From: Arachnopeziza araneosa
Taxonomy: Eukaryota > Ascomycota > Leotiomycetes > Helotiales > Arachnopezizaceae
Reading direction: 5' to 3'
NCBI GenBank assembly: GCA_003988855.1
Contig: QYAI01000002.1
Span: 334,341-398,340 of the forward strand
Length of the DNA stretch: 64,000 nucleotides
The notes beneath the pieces are model-generated. The model was given only the letters and a program-made list of their open reading frames with translations, made no database searches and was not told the origin of the DNA. The translations under genes were made by a program, and so were the position numbers. Positions 47,698-58,593 of the stretch are shown piece after piece; position 1 is the first letter of the stretch, and each line of letters begins with the position of its first letter.

Positions 47698-48174
47698 CTT
47701 AGCTGGGAGCTGGTGAACGGCGATGTAGAAATCCAGTCCGGAGTCTTCATAATTTTTTCGAAATTATTTTGCGTGTGAAATTATGATGTATGGCGTTCCA
47801 CTATCATCCCGCTAGCTGAAAGTCCCATTATTTCTTCTCCCTTCCACTTAGAACCTGCAAATTACTTTCATGCTACCCTTCAAGTGCGAGGTCAAGTTCT
47901 CATCTCGATGCAGACCCTGCAGACCATCACGAGGTGATTTGTATTTCCTCTGGAAGGTCTCGTCTTTGGCGGGGTCAAACCCTCCAGCCACAGGGGTGTC
48001 TCCAGAGTAAACGACCCCAGAACAATATTTTCGCTTCCGCTTTCGTTCAACGATAGTACAAAAAGGCACAAGTGCGCGTGCTCAGAAAAAGGGCTATCGG
48101 CGTCGCTGAGTTATTTTTTGTTTTGAGTGAGGCATTTCCTGGGATCTCTTAAGAAGCACTACCTCTGTCCTACA
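47698..48174. other. divergent promoter region between SYO1 and IDI1
   Basis: Both genes start here and run outwards. No coding feature is seen. Confidence 0.5.
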
Positions 48175-49045
48175 ATGTCTACTACTACCACAATTACCCA
48201 GGCTGAGCCCATCACAGCCCAAAATATCCTCCGACTCTTCCCCGACATCGACACGAGCTCAGCGGAGTTGGATGGCCATGATGCGGAACAAATTAGACTA
48301 ATGGACGAGGTCTGCATTGTTCTTGATGAGAATGATAAACCAATCGGAAACTTCAGCAAGAAAATATGTTGGTGTCTCAATTCCAAAAGAATTGGTCAAT
48401 ATTGACAATTGCAGGCCATCTAATGACAAACATCGACAAGGGACTTCTCCATCGAGCCTTTTCAGTCTTCCTGTTCAACTCGAAAAATGAACTGCTTCTC
48501 CAGCAGAGAGCGACGGAGAAGATTACCTTCCCTGATATGTGGACAAATACCTGCTGCTCCCACCCACTTGGCATACCAGGAGAAGGTGGAGCTGAGCTTG
48601 CAGAAGCTGTGGCTGGTGTGAAAAGAGCTGCACAACGCAAGCTCGACCACGAGCTCGGTATCAAAGCCGCGCAAGTTCCGATCGAGAATTTCAAGTTCTT
48701 GACTCGAATCCACTACAAGGCGCCTAGTGATGGGAAATGGGGCGAGCATGAGAGTATGCTTTCAGTCTGCTGTCGCTTGCTAGTGTATTTGCTAATAGAA
48801 TAATCTCTCTAGTCGATTACATCCTTTTCATCAAGGCCAATGTCGATCTCGAACCGAACCTCAACGAAGTTCGAGACACGCGTTACGTTACTGCAGCTGG
48901 CTTGAAGTCGATGTTTGAAGACCCCACGCTGAAGTTCACCCCGTGGTTCAAGCTTATCTGCCACTCGTTGCTATTTGAATGGTGGGAGCATCTCGATGAG
49001 GGGTTGGAGAAATACATGAACGAACAACAGATCAGGAGGATGTGA
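48175..49045 (+). CDS. IDI1: isopentenyl-diphosphate delta-isomerase
   Basis: Exons 48175-48367, 48415-48753 and 48813-49045; 254 aa. The ATG at 48175 gives MSTTTTITQAEPITAQNILR. The type I IDI core is clear: LMDEVCIVLDENDKPIG, KKICHLMTNIDKGLLHRAFS, LLLQQRATEKITFPDMWTN, then TCCSHPLG with the catalytic cysteine (Cys112), and GKWGEHEIDYILF with the catalytic glutamate. The Nudix-like signature AQRKLDHELGI is present. It interconverts IPP and DMAPP in the mevalonate pathway and supplies sterol and isoprenoid synthesis, usually in cytosol or peroxisome. Both catalytic residues lie in conserved contexts and the length is normal. No peroxisomal C-terminal signal is evident (it ends QQIRRM). Confidence 0.95.
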
Positions 49046-50403
49046 TTTCAGCTGCATCATACCGATTCGGGTGCATCGCATGGCATCGGGGCACATACGG
49101 AGAGTCAGTCACAGACTGTTGGGACGTTTCTCAAGACCTGCATAATAATCAAAGGCGAGGAAGAATGATGATATACCCTGCATTGAAAGCAATAGATTAA
49201 GCATTGCACAGATCCCGAGAGACTAGTTGGTCTCGGCGGTCAATCATCTCGGAAGTGAATTACTTTGCTCTTTGAAAGTTTGGCTGAAAATTCTGAATTC
49301 AACAGCTGGGCATGTCCCGTAGGAGATGGCCTCTTCAATCATGGGAAGCGTCTTGATATATAGATCCATCTCTTCAACATCTGGCTCTTCGTCGCCATGA
49401 GCCCGTCCTTACGTATTTCACCCGGTATCGTATCTGGATCCCGGGTGGTGATCATCGAGGCTGGCCCAGCTGCCAACTCGGGGTCGGTGCATCTAAAGCG
49501 GTCCGAAGACTAGACTGAGTGCGGCATGTCTATGCGGTGAAACGTGAAGAGGAACCCCACGGCTTACGATAAAGCTGCAATCGCCATTCGAGAGAGCCTC
49601 TACTGACACTAAAAACAACGCTGGACATGCGTTACCATGCACTGGCTTGGTCTGGTAGGACAAGATTGGTTCTTCTGGTACAGCTGACTCTCGCAAGCCT
49701 CGGCGACCGGGGCTGGCATTTGAGATCTGAGAAGTGCTTCCTATCAACGGCATGGCCGGTCTCGAATCGGTTGGACGCCAAATCCACGATGGCTTTCGCG
49801 TAGTGGGGTCACCCTCCAGGCGGGTTCCAGGACAAGGCGGATCGCCAGGATCTTGAACGTGTCTACATAATCCTCCCTCTATCGCTCTCCTCCTCTGCTT
49901 CTCAAAGAGGTTCAAAACACGTTGGCTTTCAAATCTCATTTTCAAATCTTCAATCCAAGACTTCAATTCTTAAGAATCAAATAAGATCATCTGCTACTCA
50001 ACTCACCTACACACAATAGCATCACACTAAACAGTTCACTCTCCTCCTCATCATCATCAATCTTTACATTGCACCTTCTCCTCTGATCTGATCTAATCGC
50101 ACTTCTTACTGTTTATTGAACGGATTATACAATCCGTCCTTTTGTCCCTCCATCCTTTCAAGGGATTAGCTGAACATCAACATTGATGTCGGTTGACATT
50201 CGTCAAAGTCTTAACTGTCTGCGATTTCCCTCTCGATACGAAACCGTGTCGAGAACACAATTGAGTAAAGAGCATACAGGCGATTTAACTAGACCAGCTA
50301 ATAAACTGTCCCCATGTTTGTGCTACCTTCGAATTCAGTCCACATCTACTAATCTTGGTCCAGAAACGACATTGCCATAAGTGTATTCTTTTCAACCGCA
50401 ATC
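49046..50403. other. intergenic
   Basis: It contains a 148-codon minus-strand frame from an ATG at 49939 to 49493 with no recognisable domain, and a pyrimidine-rich leader (49990-50170) before the acetyltransferase gene. Otherwise nothing is seen. Confidence 0.4.
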
Positions 50404-51379
50404 ATGGCGAAAAGTAATTACAGTAATAATACTTCCACTATTACCCTTGAGAAGAAGCGTAGCCTCTCTCCTGTATCAACTGAGGAAGTCCGAGTCCTCG
50501 GCATCGACGAGTCTGAGCAAGCTGCTCAATGTCTCTCAGAGGCATTCGCCGTTGATGAAGTGTCGAGGTATTTCCTTGATATGGATGATATGGCCGCTTA
50601 TTCCGAGGAGTACAAGTGGAAGCTTCACTGCGATATCATGCGGTACATGACGGCGGCACACTGCTACAAAGGCATTGTGACCACCATCGGGCCCAACTAT
50701 GACGCAGTCGCTCTGTGGTATGTATTGGCAAGCTTGAGGCGCTGATTCTCCAGGGAAACCCACACTGTCGAGAAATCACCCCGTAGAAATCCCAACTAAA
50801 AGACCCCCGTAGGATGCCCCCCGGCAAGAACATGGACGACCTCTGGACCGTCATTCGGAGTGGCCTTTGGCGCCTCTGGTATAAGCTGTCTGCCGAGGGC
50901 AGACAACGCTTCTATGTCGAGTTCATGCCCCTCCTCCATGACACTCTCCACGCTGTCATGGGCGAGCGCGAGAATGATTGCTACTACCTCGTGTATCTAG
51001 GCAGCAAACCCAGCGCGAGAGGAAAGGGATATGCGAGGAAACTGATTGAGCATATGACTGCACGAGTTCGTCTCCCTCCAACCACAAACTCAAAAGACGG
51101 TAAACTAACAAAAACAAAAAATAGGCTGACCTCGAATCCCGCGCCACCTACCTCGAATCCTCCGCCCTAGCCAATCTTCCCTACTACGAGAAATACGGCT
51201 TCGAAGCCAAGGTGGATATTCAGCTCCTCCGTGGCCCTAAACCAATCAAGTTGCATATCATGGTTCGCGAGCCCATTGCCATGGTTGAGGCGGAGGGAGA
51301 TAAAGGGAAGAAGTTGTTGGAGCCGATTAAGGGCGCAAATAATATTGTGCCTTCTGCTAGGATAATGGCTGCGAACTGA
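50404..51379 (+). CDS. GNAT-family N-acetyltransferase
   Basis: Exons 50404-50717, 50813-51065 and 51125-51379; 273 aa. The first join restores ALWMPPGKNMDD across a split Trp codon. The acetyl-CoA loop is the best evidence: YYLVYLGSKPSARGKGYARKLIEHM, with the R-G-x-G-Y/A pattern of GNAT motif A (positions near ARGKGYA). It is followed by ATYLESSALANLPYYEKYGF, the usual motif B (LESS...N..YEK.GF). The N-terminus has EQAAQCLSEAF and the middle a helical insertion (ENMDDLWTVIRS-type, HDTLHAVMGERE). This arrangement is common in fungal acyl-CoA N-acyltransferases of unknown substrate. The donor of the second intron (GTTCGT) is weak, so that boundary is less sure. Likely cytosolic. Confidence 0.82.
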
Positions 51380-51812
51380 AAGAAGTTAATTTTTGGTTTT
51401 GATCTGCGTTATTGGCTTTGAGATTGGGATTTGTACTTATAACACGGTTCTTCAACAGAACTAACTGGTTTGGCCGTATGCAGGCTCTTCAACAGAGTTT
51501 TTGAAATAATCGTGCTTGCTCGATTTGTCGACGTTGGATTTTCATCCCTCTTATTGTTCACAGTAGCTAGTTCACTCATTTACATCATACGAGAGCAAAA
51601 AGAGTATCTTTCCTGACACCAATCTCTTTGTGAGGCTGGCTCCCGCATTAAATAACTCGTTACTCGTCCGAAATAATTGCTTCAGTCTCCACTTGCTCGC
51701 CTTGCACCTCTTCAGTCGCCCCATCGCCATCAAATGCTGATATCGAATACATTTCCACAAGGCGAAGCTCACATGCCAATGCCCAGCCATAACGCCCGCA
51801 CAGAATCTTCCT
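51380..51812. other. intergenic, tail-to-tail
   Basis: 3' ends of two convergent genes; nothing else seen. Confidence 0.5.
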
Positions 51813-52813
51813 CTAATACTCCAAAACAGCCCAAGTCTCATCATCGACTGTGGTATAAATCGAACCTTGTCCAAGCAATTCATCACCCGCCTTGAAAACC
51901 TCATTGGTTGACAATCCTGTCCTCGACGCAATGACATTGACATGCAAGCCTTCATTACCCTGTGGTTCGGTCTGCAGAAGAGTAAACACCCTCTTCGCAT
52001 TTGAACTACCATTCAACGACACTTTCTTCACCCCTCCACCATTCGTACCATTCGCCCCATTTGCTGCCCCTCCGGCCCCGTAACTACCCACAAACATGCC
52101 ACCATCCTCTCCCTTCACCCCAGGTGGCCCTCGTGTGAAATATAGATGTACGACTGTAGCTTCAAGTAAGTGGTAATTGACCTCATTGTAATCAACCACA
52201 GGACGGATTACATGTGCTCCGACATGTCGTTTGCTGTTGAATGATTTTAGACGACCGTAAACGCGGAGGTATTCGCCTTCTCGTGGGATGGGCTTGCGTG
52301 TTGAGGGGTCGTCGTCTCCATCTACCCATTGTTTTACTTCAATCAAACCCGTACCGTCGTCAATCTTGAAGGTGGTATTGGTGGTTTGTTCCGAAACGGC
52401 GTTGATTTGTCCCACAAATGTTATCTGTGAGGGAGATTAGTGGGTTTGTATTTATGGTTAGGAGACGATTGATGTACTTGTGTTGCTTCTGTTCCATCTA
52501 TCTTGAAATCAGAGTCTGGATGGGCTTGCTCGCTGCGATGAAGTTAGGTAAAGGTGTGCTTCTGTGTAACTGGGTTCCTACGATTCAAGGATTTGCTTGA
52601 TTGTGACTGGTCGTAAAGTGTCCTTTCCGTATGTCTTTACGGATTGTTAGAATACTTGTATATCCTTTTGCAAGAATTTTCTACCTTATTTCCGCTTGGG
52701 TTCTCCTGACTTCCTGACTGCGATCCTCCCATGAAACCGCCTCCATCTACCCCACCTTGCGCTCCGTAGCTTGTGGTTGAATAACCACCACCATGTCCGT
52801 AGTTGGCTGGCAT
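51813..52813 (-). CDS. RFA2: replication protein A, 32-kDa subunit
   Basis: Exons 52813-52685, 52634-52582, 52532-52478 and 52424-51813; 282 aa, normal for RPA32. The N-terminus is Gly/Ser/Tyr-rich (MPANYGHGGGYSTTSYGAQG, FMGGSQSGSQENPSG), which is the phosphorylated tail of the family. The OB fold follows: TLRPVTIKQILESEQAHPDS, ITFVGQINAVSEQTTNTTFK, IDDGTGLIEVKQWVDGDDD, EGEYLRVYGRLKSFNSKRHV, HVIRPVVDYNEVNYHLLEAT. A Gly/Asn-rich linker leads to a C-terminal winged helix (GLHVNVIASRTGLSTNEVFK; SIYTTVDDETWAVLEY). It is part of the RPA trimer that coats single-stranded DNA in replication, repair and checkpoint signalling. All four exons join in frame. The promoter carries a palindromic ACGCGT. 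Confidence 0.93.
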
Positions 52814-55137
52814 ATCATGAGAATCTATTTCAAAACAATTACTAGAGTCACGTACCCATATCTGTAGATGTTTGAGGATTGTGTTGGTGAATTGGTTGTG
52901 AATGTTGTTGTTGATGTGACGGGAACGCGTTCCCACGCGACGGCGTAAAGTGTTTTCTGTCCAGTCACGTGGTAATCGATACTTCATTCCCATCTAGTTT
53001 TCTATTCAAACAAACCTATTTTGCCAATATGAGATATTCTTATCGCGGTTTTGAGATAACAGAAGTGTTATGTATGCTTTATGAGGGTTTTTTGGGCTCT
53101 AGATCTCGTCAACCCACGAGTATCCTCCTACGTTTTGAATTCTCGTCTCTGGTTTCTCAACCTCGTTCAAGATCATGCCGATTTCTCTGTTATTTTTATA
53201 TCTAGTATTTCGAATTGCACTTAGTCTTAGAATTCTGTCAAAATAGAAAGCTTCTAGGTCCATCAAGTAGGTTATGGATGAAATCTAGAATGCTGCAGAT
53301 ATCACAATTAGCTTGGCCAGATTCAGGAAGTTTCTCAACTCTTAGCCTGTCATAAATCATTTCTCAAAAGGAAAAGAACAAAGGTTGTATTAGGGATGAA
53401 GTTCAACAATTGTTTTCCGAACCAGATGACACAAAAGTGTGGTAAACTGCAGGCTTCCGCTTTCACGGTGCCTGTTACGTATTACTTGAATTCTAGCGAC
53501 CTATAACATCCATAAAACGCCTTCGATATCCCTTCTCAAAATACTTTATCTCCGTACCCACCTCACAAATTAGCTTTTAAGTCAAAAGTCAAAGGTCTCG
53601 CATAAATAATTCCCAAATTCAGAGTCTGTCTTGAGTAATGAGAACTATAAGGTCCGCCTTCAGAACTCACATAAAATCTAGTCGAGTAAACATCAATGTT
53701 TACGGGAAGACTGGGTTAGTGAACAACAATCAGCAGTCTAAGAGGCTGGGAAATCTCATGAAACCAATACCGTGGTATGATCCAGAGCAATCTCGAGGAA
53801 AGATACAACCTTAATGGAAGCGTCAAAGCATAGCTCTTCCAAATATGGTAAGCACTACACAGCCGGAGAGGCGCCAAACTCCATGCTCCGTCAAAGACTA
53901 CGGCCAATGTAGTTTACAACTGGATTGTTAATGCAGAAGTCGCTCCTGAGAAGATCCAGCAGTCTATGACTTAACAGTGGATGCATTTAGATATTCCTAC
54001 TAGTGAGCGTGAGTCTTCTGGTGGTAGAATATTATGTTTACTAACACTGTACAATTGGAAAGACAGCATTGGCATGTAATGAGTATCATAACCCCTTCCA
54101 TATCCAAGAACATGTCGACTACCTCAGTCCAGGCGTCAAGCTCATTCAGAGAAATAAGATTTATTAGCGGTGGAGGATTTTCGAACATTTATCATCCCTG
54201 AATATCAATATACTTTAATCAATGGCTATTTAATATATTGTACTCTATATTCCTAAGTCCTATCAAACAGCGGATTAATTACACTTTGGTGTGTGCATAC
54301 AAACTTCTGGATATGTTACCCCGAGGTGAGTGCCGTATGAGTTAACATCATGATCTACAACCGCGGCGAGCTCGGTGTGGCTAGAGGGATATCAACTGCT
54401 GCTCCCATATTTGCTTCGCTACTCAACCTAATCAACGAAAAGAGAATCACTGTTGGAAAATCAGCAGTTGAATTTGTAACTTCTATTATAGTGGGTTGCG
54501 GTAAACAAAGGAAAGCGGCTTCAAAGTAGTGCGTGAATCCTTGAAGATTCCATGATATTATTATCAGTAGTAAGTTTAGTTGTAGTAAGAATGAGTTTCT
54601 TCTCCCAGGGGTTGGGATCCCCTTACTGGGCTTGGGACACCTATACATCCTAATTTGTTGAAATTCTTTACGAGTCTTTAGCATGGCTGATAGAAAGATT
54701 GAAAGTGTTGGAGCCGATATTTGGAGGTCACTATCACTGCTTAGATAACCTGGGGTCGAAACTATTAAACTCTGCTAATAGATCATATGGTAATAGAGCA
54801 ACTAATTATTTCTTAACCAGTACCTTTTGAGGTGATGTTTAGAATCGGCTGTAAGCGATAGGAAAAGGGGGAGCGTAACAACAATCAACAACAAAGCCCT
54901 TTAGGTTTTCTCATGCTGAGTAACAGACATAAATGGCTAATCACAAAAACCTATTCCAAAAATTCAGTTTCTTCAAGCCAATCCATTTTGCGAGGATTGA
55001 TCATGAGCACGTGATCAACTTCCCAACGTCGACCTTATCGCGTGCATCGCGAAACTTTACCAACACAAATTCAGCAACCAACATCACAAGAACAGCGTCG
55101 CGGGGAGATATCTCTCTTGTGGTAAAACTGGTGAGAT
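52814..55137. other. intergenic, divergent
   Basis: The first 150 bases are the RFA2 promoter. From about 53000 to 54900 the sequence is AT-rich with short broken frames and no gene seen. The last part holds the leader of the J-protein gene. Confidence 0.45.
52921..52934. promoter_or_regulatory. palindromic MluI cell-cycle box in the RFA2 promoter
   Basis: GGGAACGCGTTCCC is a perfect 14-bp palindrome with ACGCGT (52925-52930) at its centre, about 110 bp upstream of the RFA2 start codon. A second CACGCGA follows at 52934-52940. ACGCGT is the known binding core for MBF, which drives replication genes at G1/S in yeasts. Confidence 0.6.
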
Positions 55138-55886
55138 ATGGCAACTAAACCCATTAAAGCTGACGAAGAAACGGATGCATTTGAAGCACTTGAATCTGAA
55201 GAAAAAGAGTATCTGAAGGTACCGATATCCCTCCCCCTCATCCTACCTCACTAACCCCAACGTCTCCAGGATGCAGAAATTGACCGAATTATGAAAGCCT
55301 TTCGTCTAGATGCGTATGTCCATCATCCCATCCTTAGACACTGTTCCTCTGCTAACAGAAACCTAGCTACGCAGTCCTCGAACTCCAACCGGGTGTCCCC
55401 GAATCCGACATCAAGAAAACCTACCGTTCCAAATCATTGTTGATCCATCCGGACAAGACCAAGAACCCACAAGCGCCCGACGCCTTCGACCGTCTTAAGA
55501 AAGCGCAAAACGAGCTGATGGACGAGAAGCACCGGGAGCGATTAGACGAGGCCATCGCCGATGCCCGCATGCTGTTGATCCGGGAGAACAAATGGACGGT
55601 CGATAGCGAGGAGCTGAAGACGGAGAAGTTTGCCCGGGACTGGAGGGAGAAGACCAAGATGGTCCTGATTGATAACGAGCATAGGAGGCGGAAACAGATG
55701 AAAGCGCAGATGCAGGAGGAGGGAAGAGAACAGAAGAAAGAGGAAGAGGAGATTGAGGCGAGGAAGAGGAAGAGGGACCATGACAAGGATTGGGAGGAGA
55801 CGAGGGAACAGAGGATTGGGAGTTGGAGGGATTTCCAGAAGGGGGCTGAGAAGAAGAAGAAGAAGAAGCAGAAGCCTTTAGGTTGA
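55138..55886 (+). CDS. J-domain protein, DNAJC8/Spf31-like
   Basis: Exons 55138-55218, 55270-55313 and 55367-55886; 214 aa. A helical lead (DAFEALESEEKEYLKDAEID) is followed by a J domain: AYAVLELQPGVPESDIKKTY, then the HPD triad at about 69-71 in LLIHPDKTKN, then DAFDRLKKAQNELMDEKHRE. The rest is a long charged helix (ADARMLLIRENKW; KFARDWREKTKMVLIDNEHR) and a Lys-rich tail. An internal J domain with a preceding short helix and a long basic coiled coil is the layout of DNAJC8 and fission-yeast Spf31, which are linked to the spliceosome. The HPD motif implies stimulation of an Hsp70. Likely nuclear. Confidence 0.82.
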
Positions 55887-56187
55887 GTAGAGGGCTCCTT
55901 GAGCTTTGTAGTGCACGTCTGGAGTTGCGGGCTACATGGGGCGTTGATCATAAAACTCATAGCGGCTATGTCTACAGCGTTAAATTTACTAGATTAAGAG
56001 TTCAGCTCCAACAAGTCTGAGTTGTCATCTTTCACACCTTTTCACAATCTGCAAGGGTACTTACTATTGAGTGAGATTAGGTATACTTTGTCGCACTGAG
56101 AAAAATCAAATCAATTACTAAAGGTATATGAAATCCACCCGGCCCATGAGTGTGAAAGAGAACGCATACCCGAATACCTAAGACGAT
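55887..56187. other. intergenic, tail-to-tail
   Basis: AT-rich; nothing seen. Confidence 0.5.
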
Positions 56188-58593
56188 TTACTCAAATATA
56201 TCCATGGAGCTCTCAACACTACTATCAAAACTATTCGCCTCGTCCATCAACTCATCTTCATCCTCATATTCTTCCTCTATATCCTGAAACCTAACCCACC
56301 TGTCCCTCTCAAGATCATTCTGTTGCCTCCCAAAACCTCTCGCGTCGTCGTGTGACCCTGGCTCAGGATGGCTCCAATTATTGGGGAACGCCGCCTCATG
56401 CACGGCAATCAATTCATCCAGCAACTTCGTCGTATCCTTTTGCGCCCGCTGCCGAATCTCATCAGGGATATCCAGCTCATCATAATTCATTGCTTGAGCT
56501 GCACGTCGGAGAATCTCCTTGAGGATGACGGTTTGTTTTATTTGATTTGTGTATTCCGACATCAACCTATTTCGGAGATCTCGAGCTGTAGCCGCCTGCT
56601 GCTGCTCTGTTGCCCTTACATGTTCTCTGAATGCTTCTCGTTCGGTGGTGAGATGGGCAGTAGCTTCTGTTTGCTGCGCACGCCAAGTGTCCCGCTCAGT
56701 ACTGAATGCGACTCGATCCGCCTGAAGAGCAGCCCTATCACGGGCGAGCTGCTGTGTAGCAGTATCCCGTTCAGCTTGAAGTGATGTGTGCTTATTATTG
56801 CAATCATTGAGATCCCGCGTTAAAGCTACGATTCTCGCTGCTTGTGCATGCTCTGGCAGCGCGAGCGCATTTTGAAGATCTTGAACTAGAATTATGTTCC
56901 GGTCGTTATCATACTTCAGCACCGCCTCAGCTTGTGACTTAACCTCCAACTCATGCTCCAGCCTCATATGCTCAACCCTCAACGTTTTGAGCTGATCGAG
57001 TTCAGCCCGGTTCTTCTTCTCCCACTCACTTTGGCGTTCCGGCCAAATAGGCTTTACGACATTGACGACCGTCGGTTTACTCTGTATATCTCGTGTCACT
57101 TTTGTCCCAGGGTGTTCGGCGTGGGCTGGTATCACGAAAATCGTCTTCAGGGCGTCTTTACGTAGGCGGTAATATCTCGTTACTACATCAATCGCTGTAA
57201 TGCCTCGAGAAAACTCTCTTCCTCCCCGTCGCTGCCAGATTGACTCTCCCGTTGTACCCTGTCTCCTGTACAGCTCGTCAGCTTTCTCATCGGTGCGTTC
57301 CTTGCGCTCGAATTCCGAGTTGAGAAATTGCCAGACATCTTCACCAGCATTGACGAGCACGAACCGGTCTTGAGGATATACGAGCTCTCGCGGCGCGCGG
57401 CCGTCTGGACCGAGACGGGAGAGAGTTTGGAAAGGAACTGCTGCTTCGCCTGCTAGAACGTCCATAGCATTTGCATAGAGTCGCTCCAGACTGTGAAGAC
57501 GTTCCACTAGCTGGTTCGTGTAGACAATCCATTGGCCTAAGATTGTCTCTTCCGCTTTCCTGCGGTCTTCGGGCTGGGTTTTAGGTGGTAAGATAGACTG
57601 AAGGCCACCTTTAGCGCTGTATTCGTGATCGAGAAGCTCGAGGACGTCATTGGCGTGTTTTATAAGCGCTTGATGTGTTACATACGGAAGAGAAGGGGCG
57701 TTGGGTGGTATTTTCGGCGCAGAATAAAGAGGGCAGATATCGTCATCGCCACGGTGATCCGGCTGAGGTCGAAGGCTGTTTAAGATGTTGGTGATAGGCA
57801 TGTCATGATGAGTCGATGGGATCACTACAGGGCCGTTGTATCGCAAAGACAAATTATTGAGCCAGTCGTAGCTTTGACCATCATGGAACGGGGCTGCCCC
57901 GTCGACCCCAGAGTTCATGTTATCGACTAGAGCCGACGACGTACTGAGCGTGAGTTGCTTGATAAGAATTGTGAGTGCTTGAGCATGCTGCTTCAGTTCC
58001 GTTAAGGTTGGTGGTAGGCCGGGTGTAGAGAGGTAGCTGCAATTGACATTCGTCAACAACTCCATAAGTGCAGTTTTGGAGGGTACTGGTATTAGATTTG
58101 TAAAGGATGATCGGTAGGGACCAGCGAAGTCATTGCCAGGAATACGATCAGGTGGATTTCCTGGAGGTGGGGGCCCGATTTCATCTCCATCTCCATCTCC
58201 ATCTCCATCTCCATCGCCATCGCCATCGCCATCGCCATCGCCATCGCCATCGTCATCGCCATCGCCATCGCCATCGCCATCGCCATCGTCATCGTCATCT
58301 CCACTACCGTCATCTCTACTACCATCTCCACTATCATCTGCTCCAGGTCCTGCTCCTGCTCCAGGTGCTGCTCCTCCAGCTCCTGCTCCTCCTACTCCTG
58401 CTCCTCCACCTCGAATTCCTCGAATTCCTCTGTTTCCATCCACGGTGTCTGTGACCAAGTCGTCATTATTGTCGCCATCTTTGTCGAGATCATCATCACC
58501 AAGACCTCCAGTCATCATCGTGGGATATCTTCCGGGGGCTTTTGGTGCAGTGGCACCGCAAGCACGAGACCTCGGAGGTACTAAGCCAGCCAT
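56188..58593 (-). CDS. unknown coiled-coil protein with Asp-Gly repeat
   Basis: Single-exon frame; the chosen ATG at 58593 gives 801 aa (MAGLVPPRSRACGATAPKAP). The frame is open further upstream but without an ATG. Residues 40-140 are acidic and Gly-rich, ending in a long Asp-Gly dipeptide repeat encoded by the hexanucleotide array at 58182-58316. A folded-looking middle region follows (NLIPVPSKTALMELLTNVNC; NLSLRYNGPVVIPSTHHDMP; EETILGQWIVYTNQLVERLH). About 250 residues of coiled coil come next (ELDQLKTLRVEHMRLEHELE; DLNDCNNKHTSLQAERDTAT; ALQADRVAFSTERDTWRAQQ). The acidic C-terminus reads FQDIEEEYEDEDELMDEANS. I do not recognise the family. It is probably a scaffold or structural protein, which is inference from the coiled coil only. 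Confidence 0.72.
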   Translation of the reverse strand: MAGLVPPRSRACGATAPKAPGRYPTMMTGGLGDDDLDKDGDNNDDLVTDTVDGNRGIRGIRGGGAGVGGAGAGGAAPGAGAGPGADDSGDGSRDDGSGDDDDDGDGDGDGDGDDDGDGDGDGDGDGDGDGDGDGDGDEIGPPPPGNPPDRIPGNDFAGPYRSSFTNLIPVPSKTALMELLTNVNCSYLSTPGLPPTLTELKQHAQALTILIKQLTLSTSSALVDNMNSGVDGAAPFHDGQSYDWLNNLSLRYNGPVVIPSTHHDMPITNILNSLRPQPDHRGDDDICPLYSAPKIPPNAPSLPYVTHQALIKHANDVLELLDHEYSAKGGLQSILPPKTQPEDRRKAEETILGQWIVYTNQLVERLHSLERLYANAMDVLAGEAAVPFQTLSRLGPDGRAPRELVYPQDRFVLVNAGEDVWQFLNSEFERKERTDEKADELYRRQGTTGESIWQRRGGREFSRGITAIDVVTRYYRLRKDALKTIFVIPAHAEHPGTKVTRDIQSKPTVVNVVKPIWPERQSEWEKKNRAELDQLKTLRVEHMRLEHELEVKSQAEAVLKYDNDRNIILVQDLQNALALPEHAQAARIVALTRDLNDCNNKHTSLQAERDTATQQLARDRAALQADRVAFSTERDTWRAQQTEATAHLTTEREAFREHVRATEQQQAATARDLRNRLMSEYTNQIKQTVILKEILRRAAQAMNYDELDIPDEIRQRAQKDTTKLLDELIAVHEAAFPNNWSHPEPGSHDDARGFGRQQNDLERDRWVRFQDIEEEYEDEDELMDEANSFDSSVESSMDIFE
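58182..58316. repeat. hexanucleotide array (ATCTCC then ATCGCC units)
   Basis: On the plus strand several ATCTCC units are followed by many ATCGCC units with scattered ATCGTC and ATCTCC variants. In the minus-strand gene these read Gly-Asp and Asp-Asp, always in phase. Confidence 0.9.

Noticed and set aside
49493..49939. Minus-strand frame of 148 aa
   Set aside because: It has an ATG and an open frame, but no recognised domain and Arg/Pro/Gly composition typical of chance frames; not strong enough to call.
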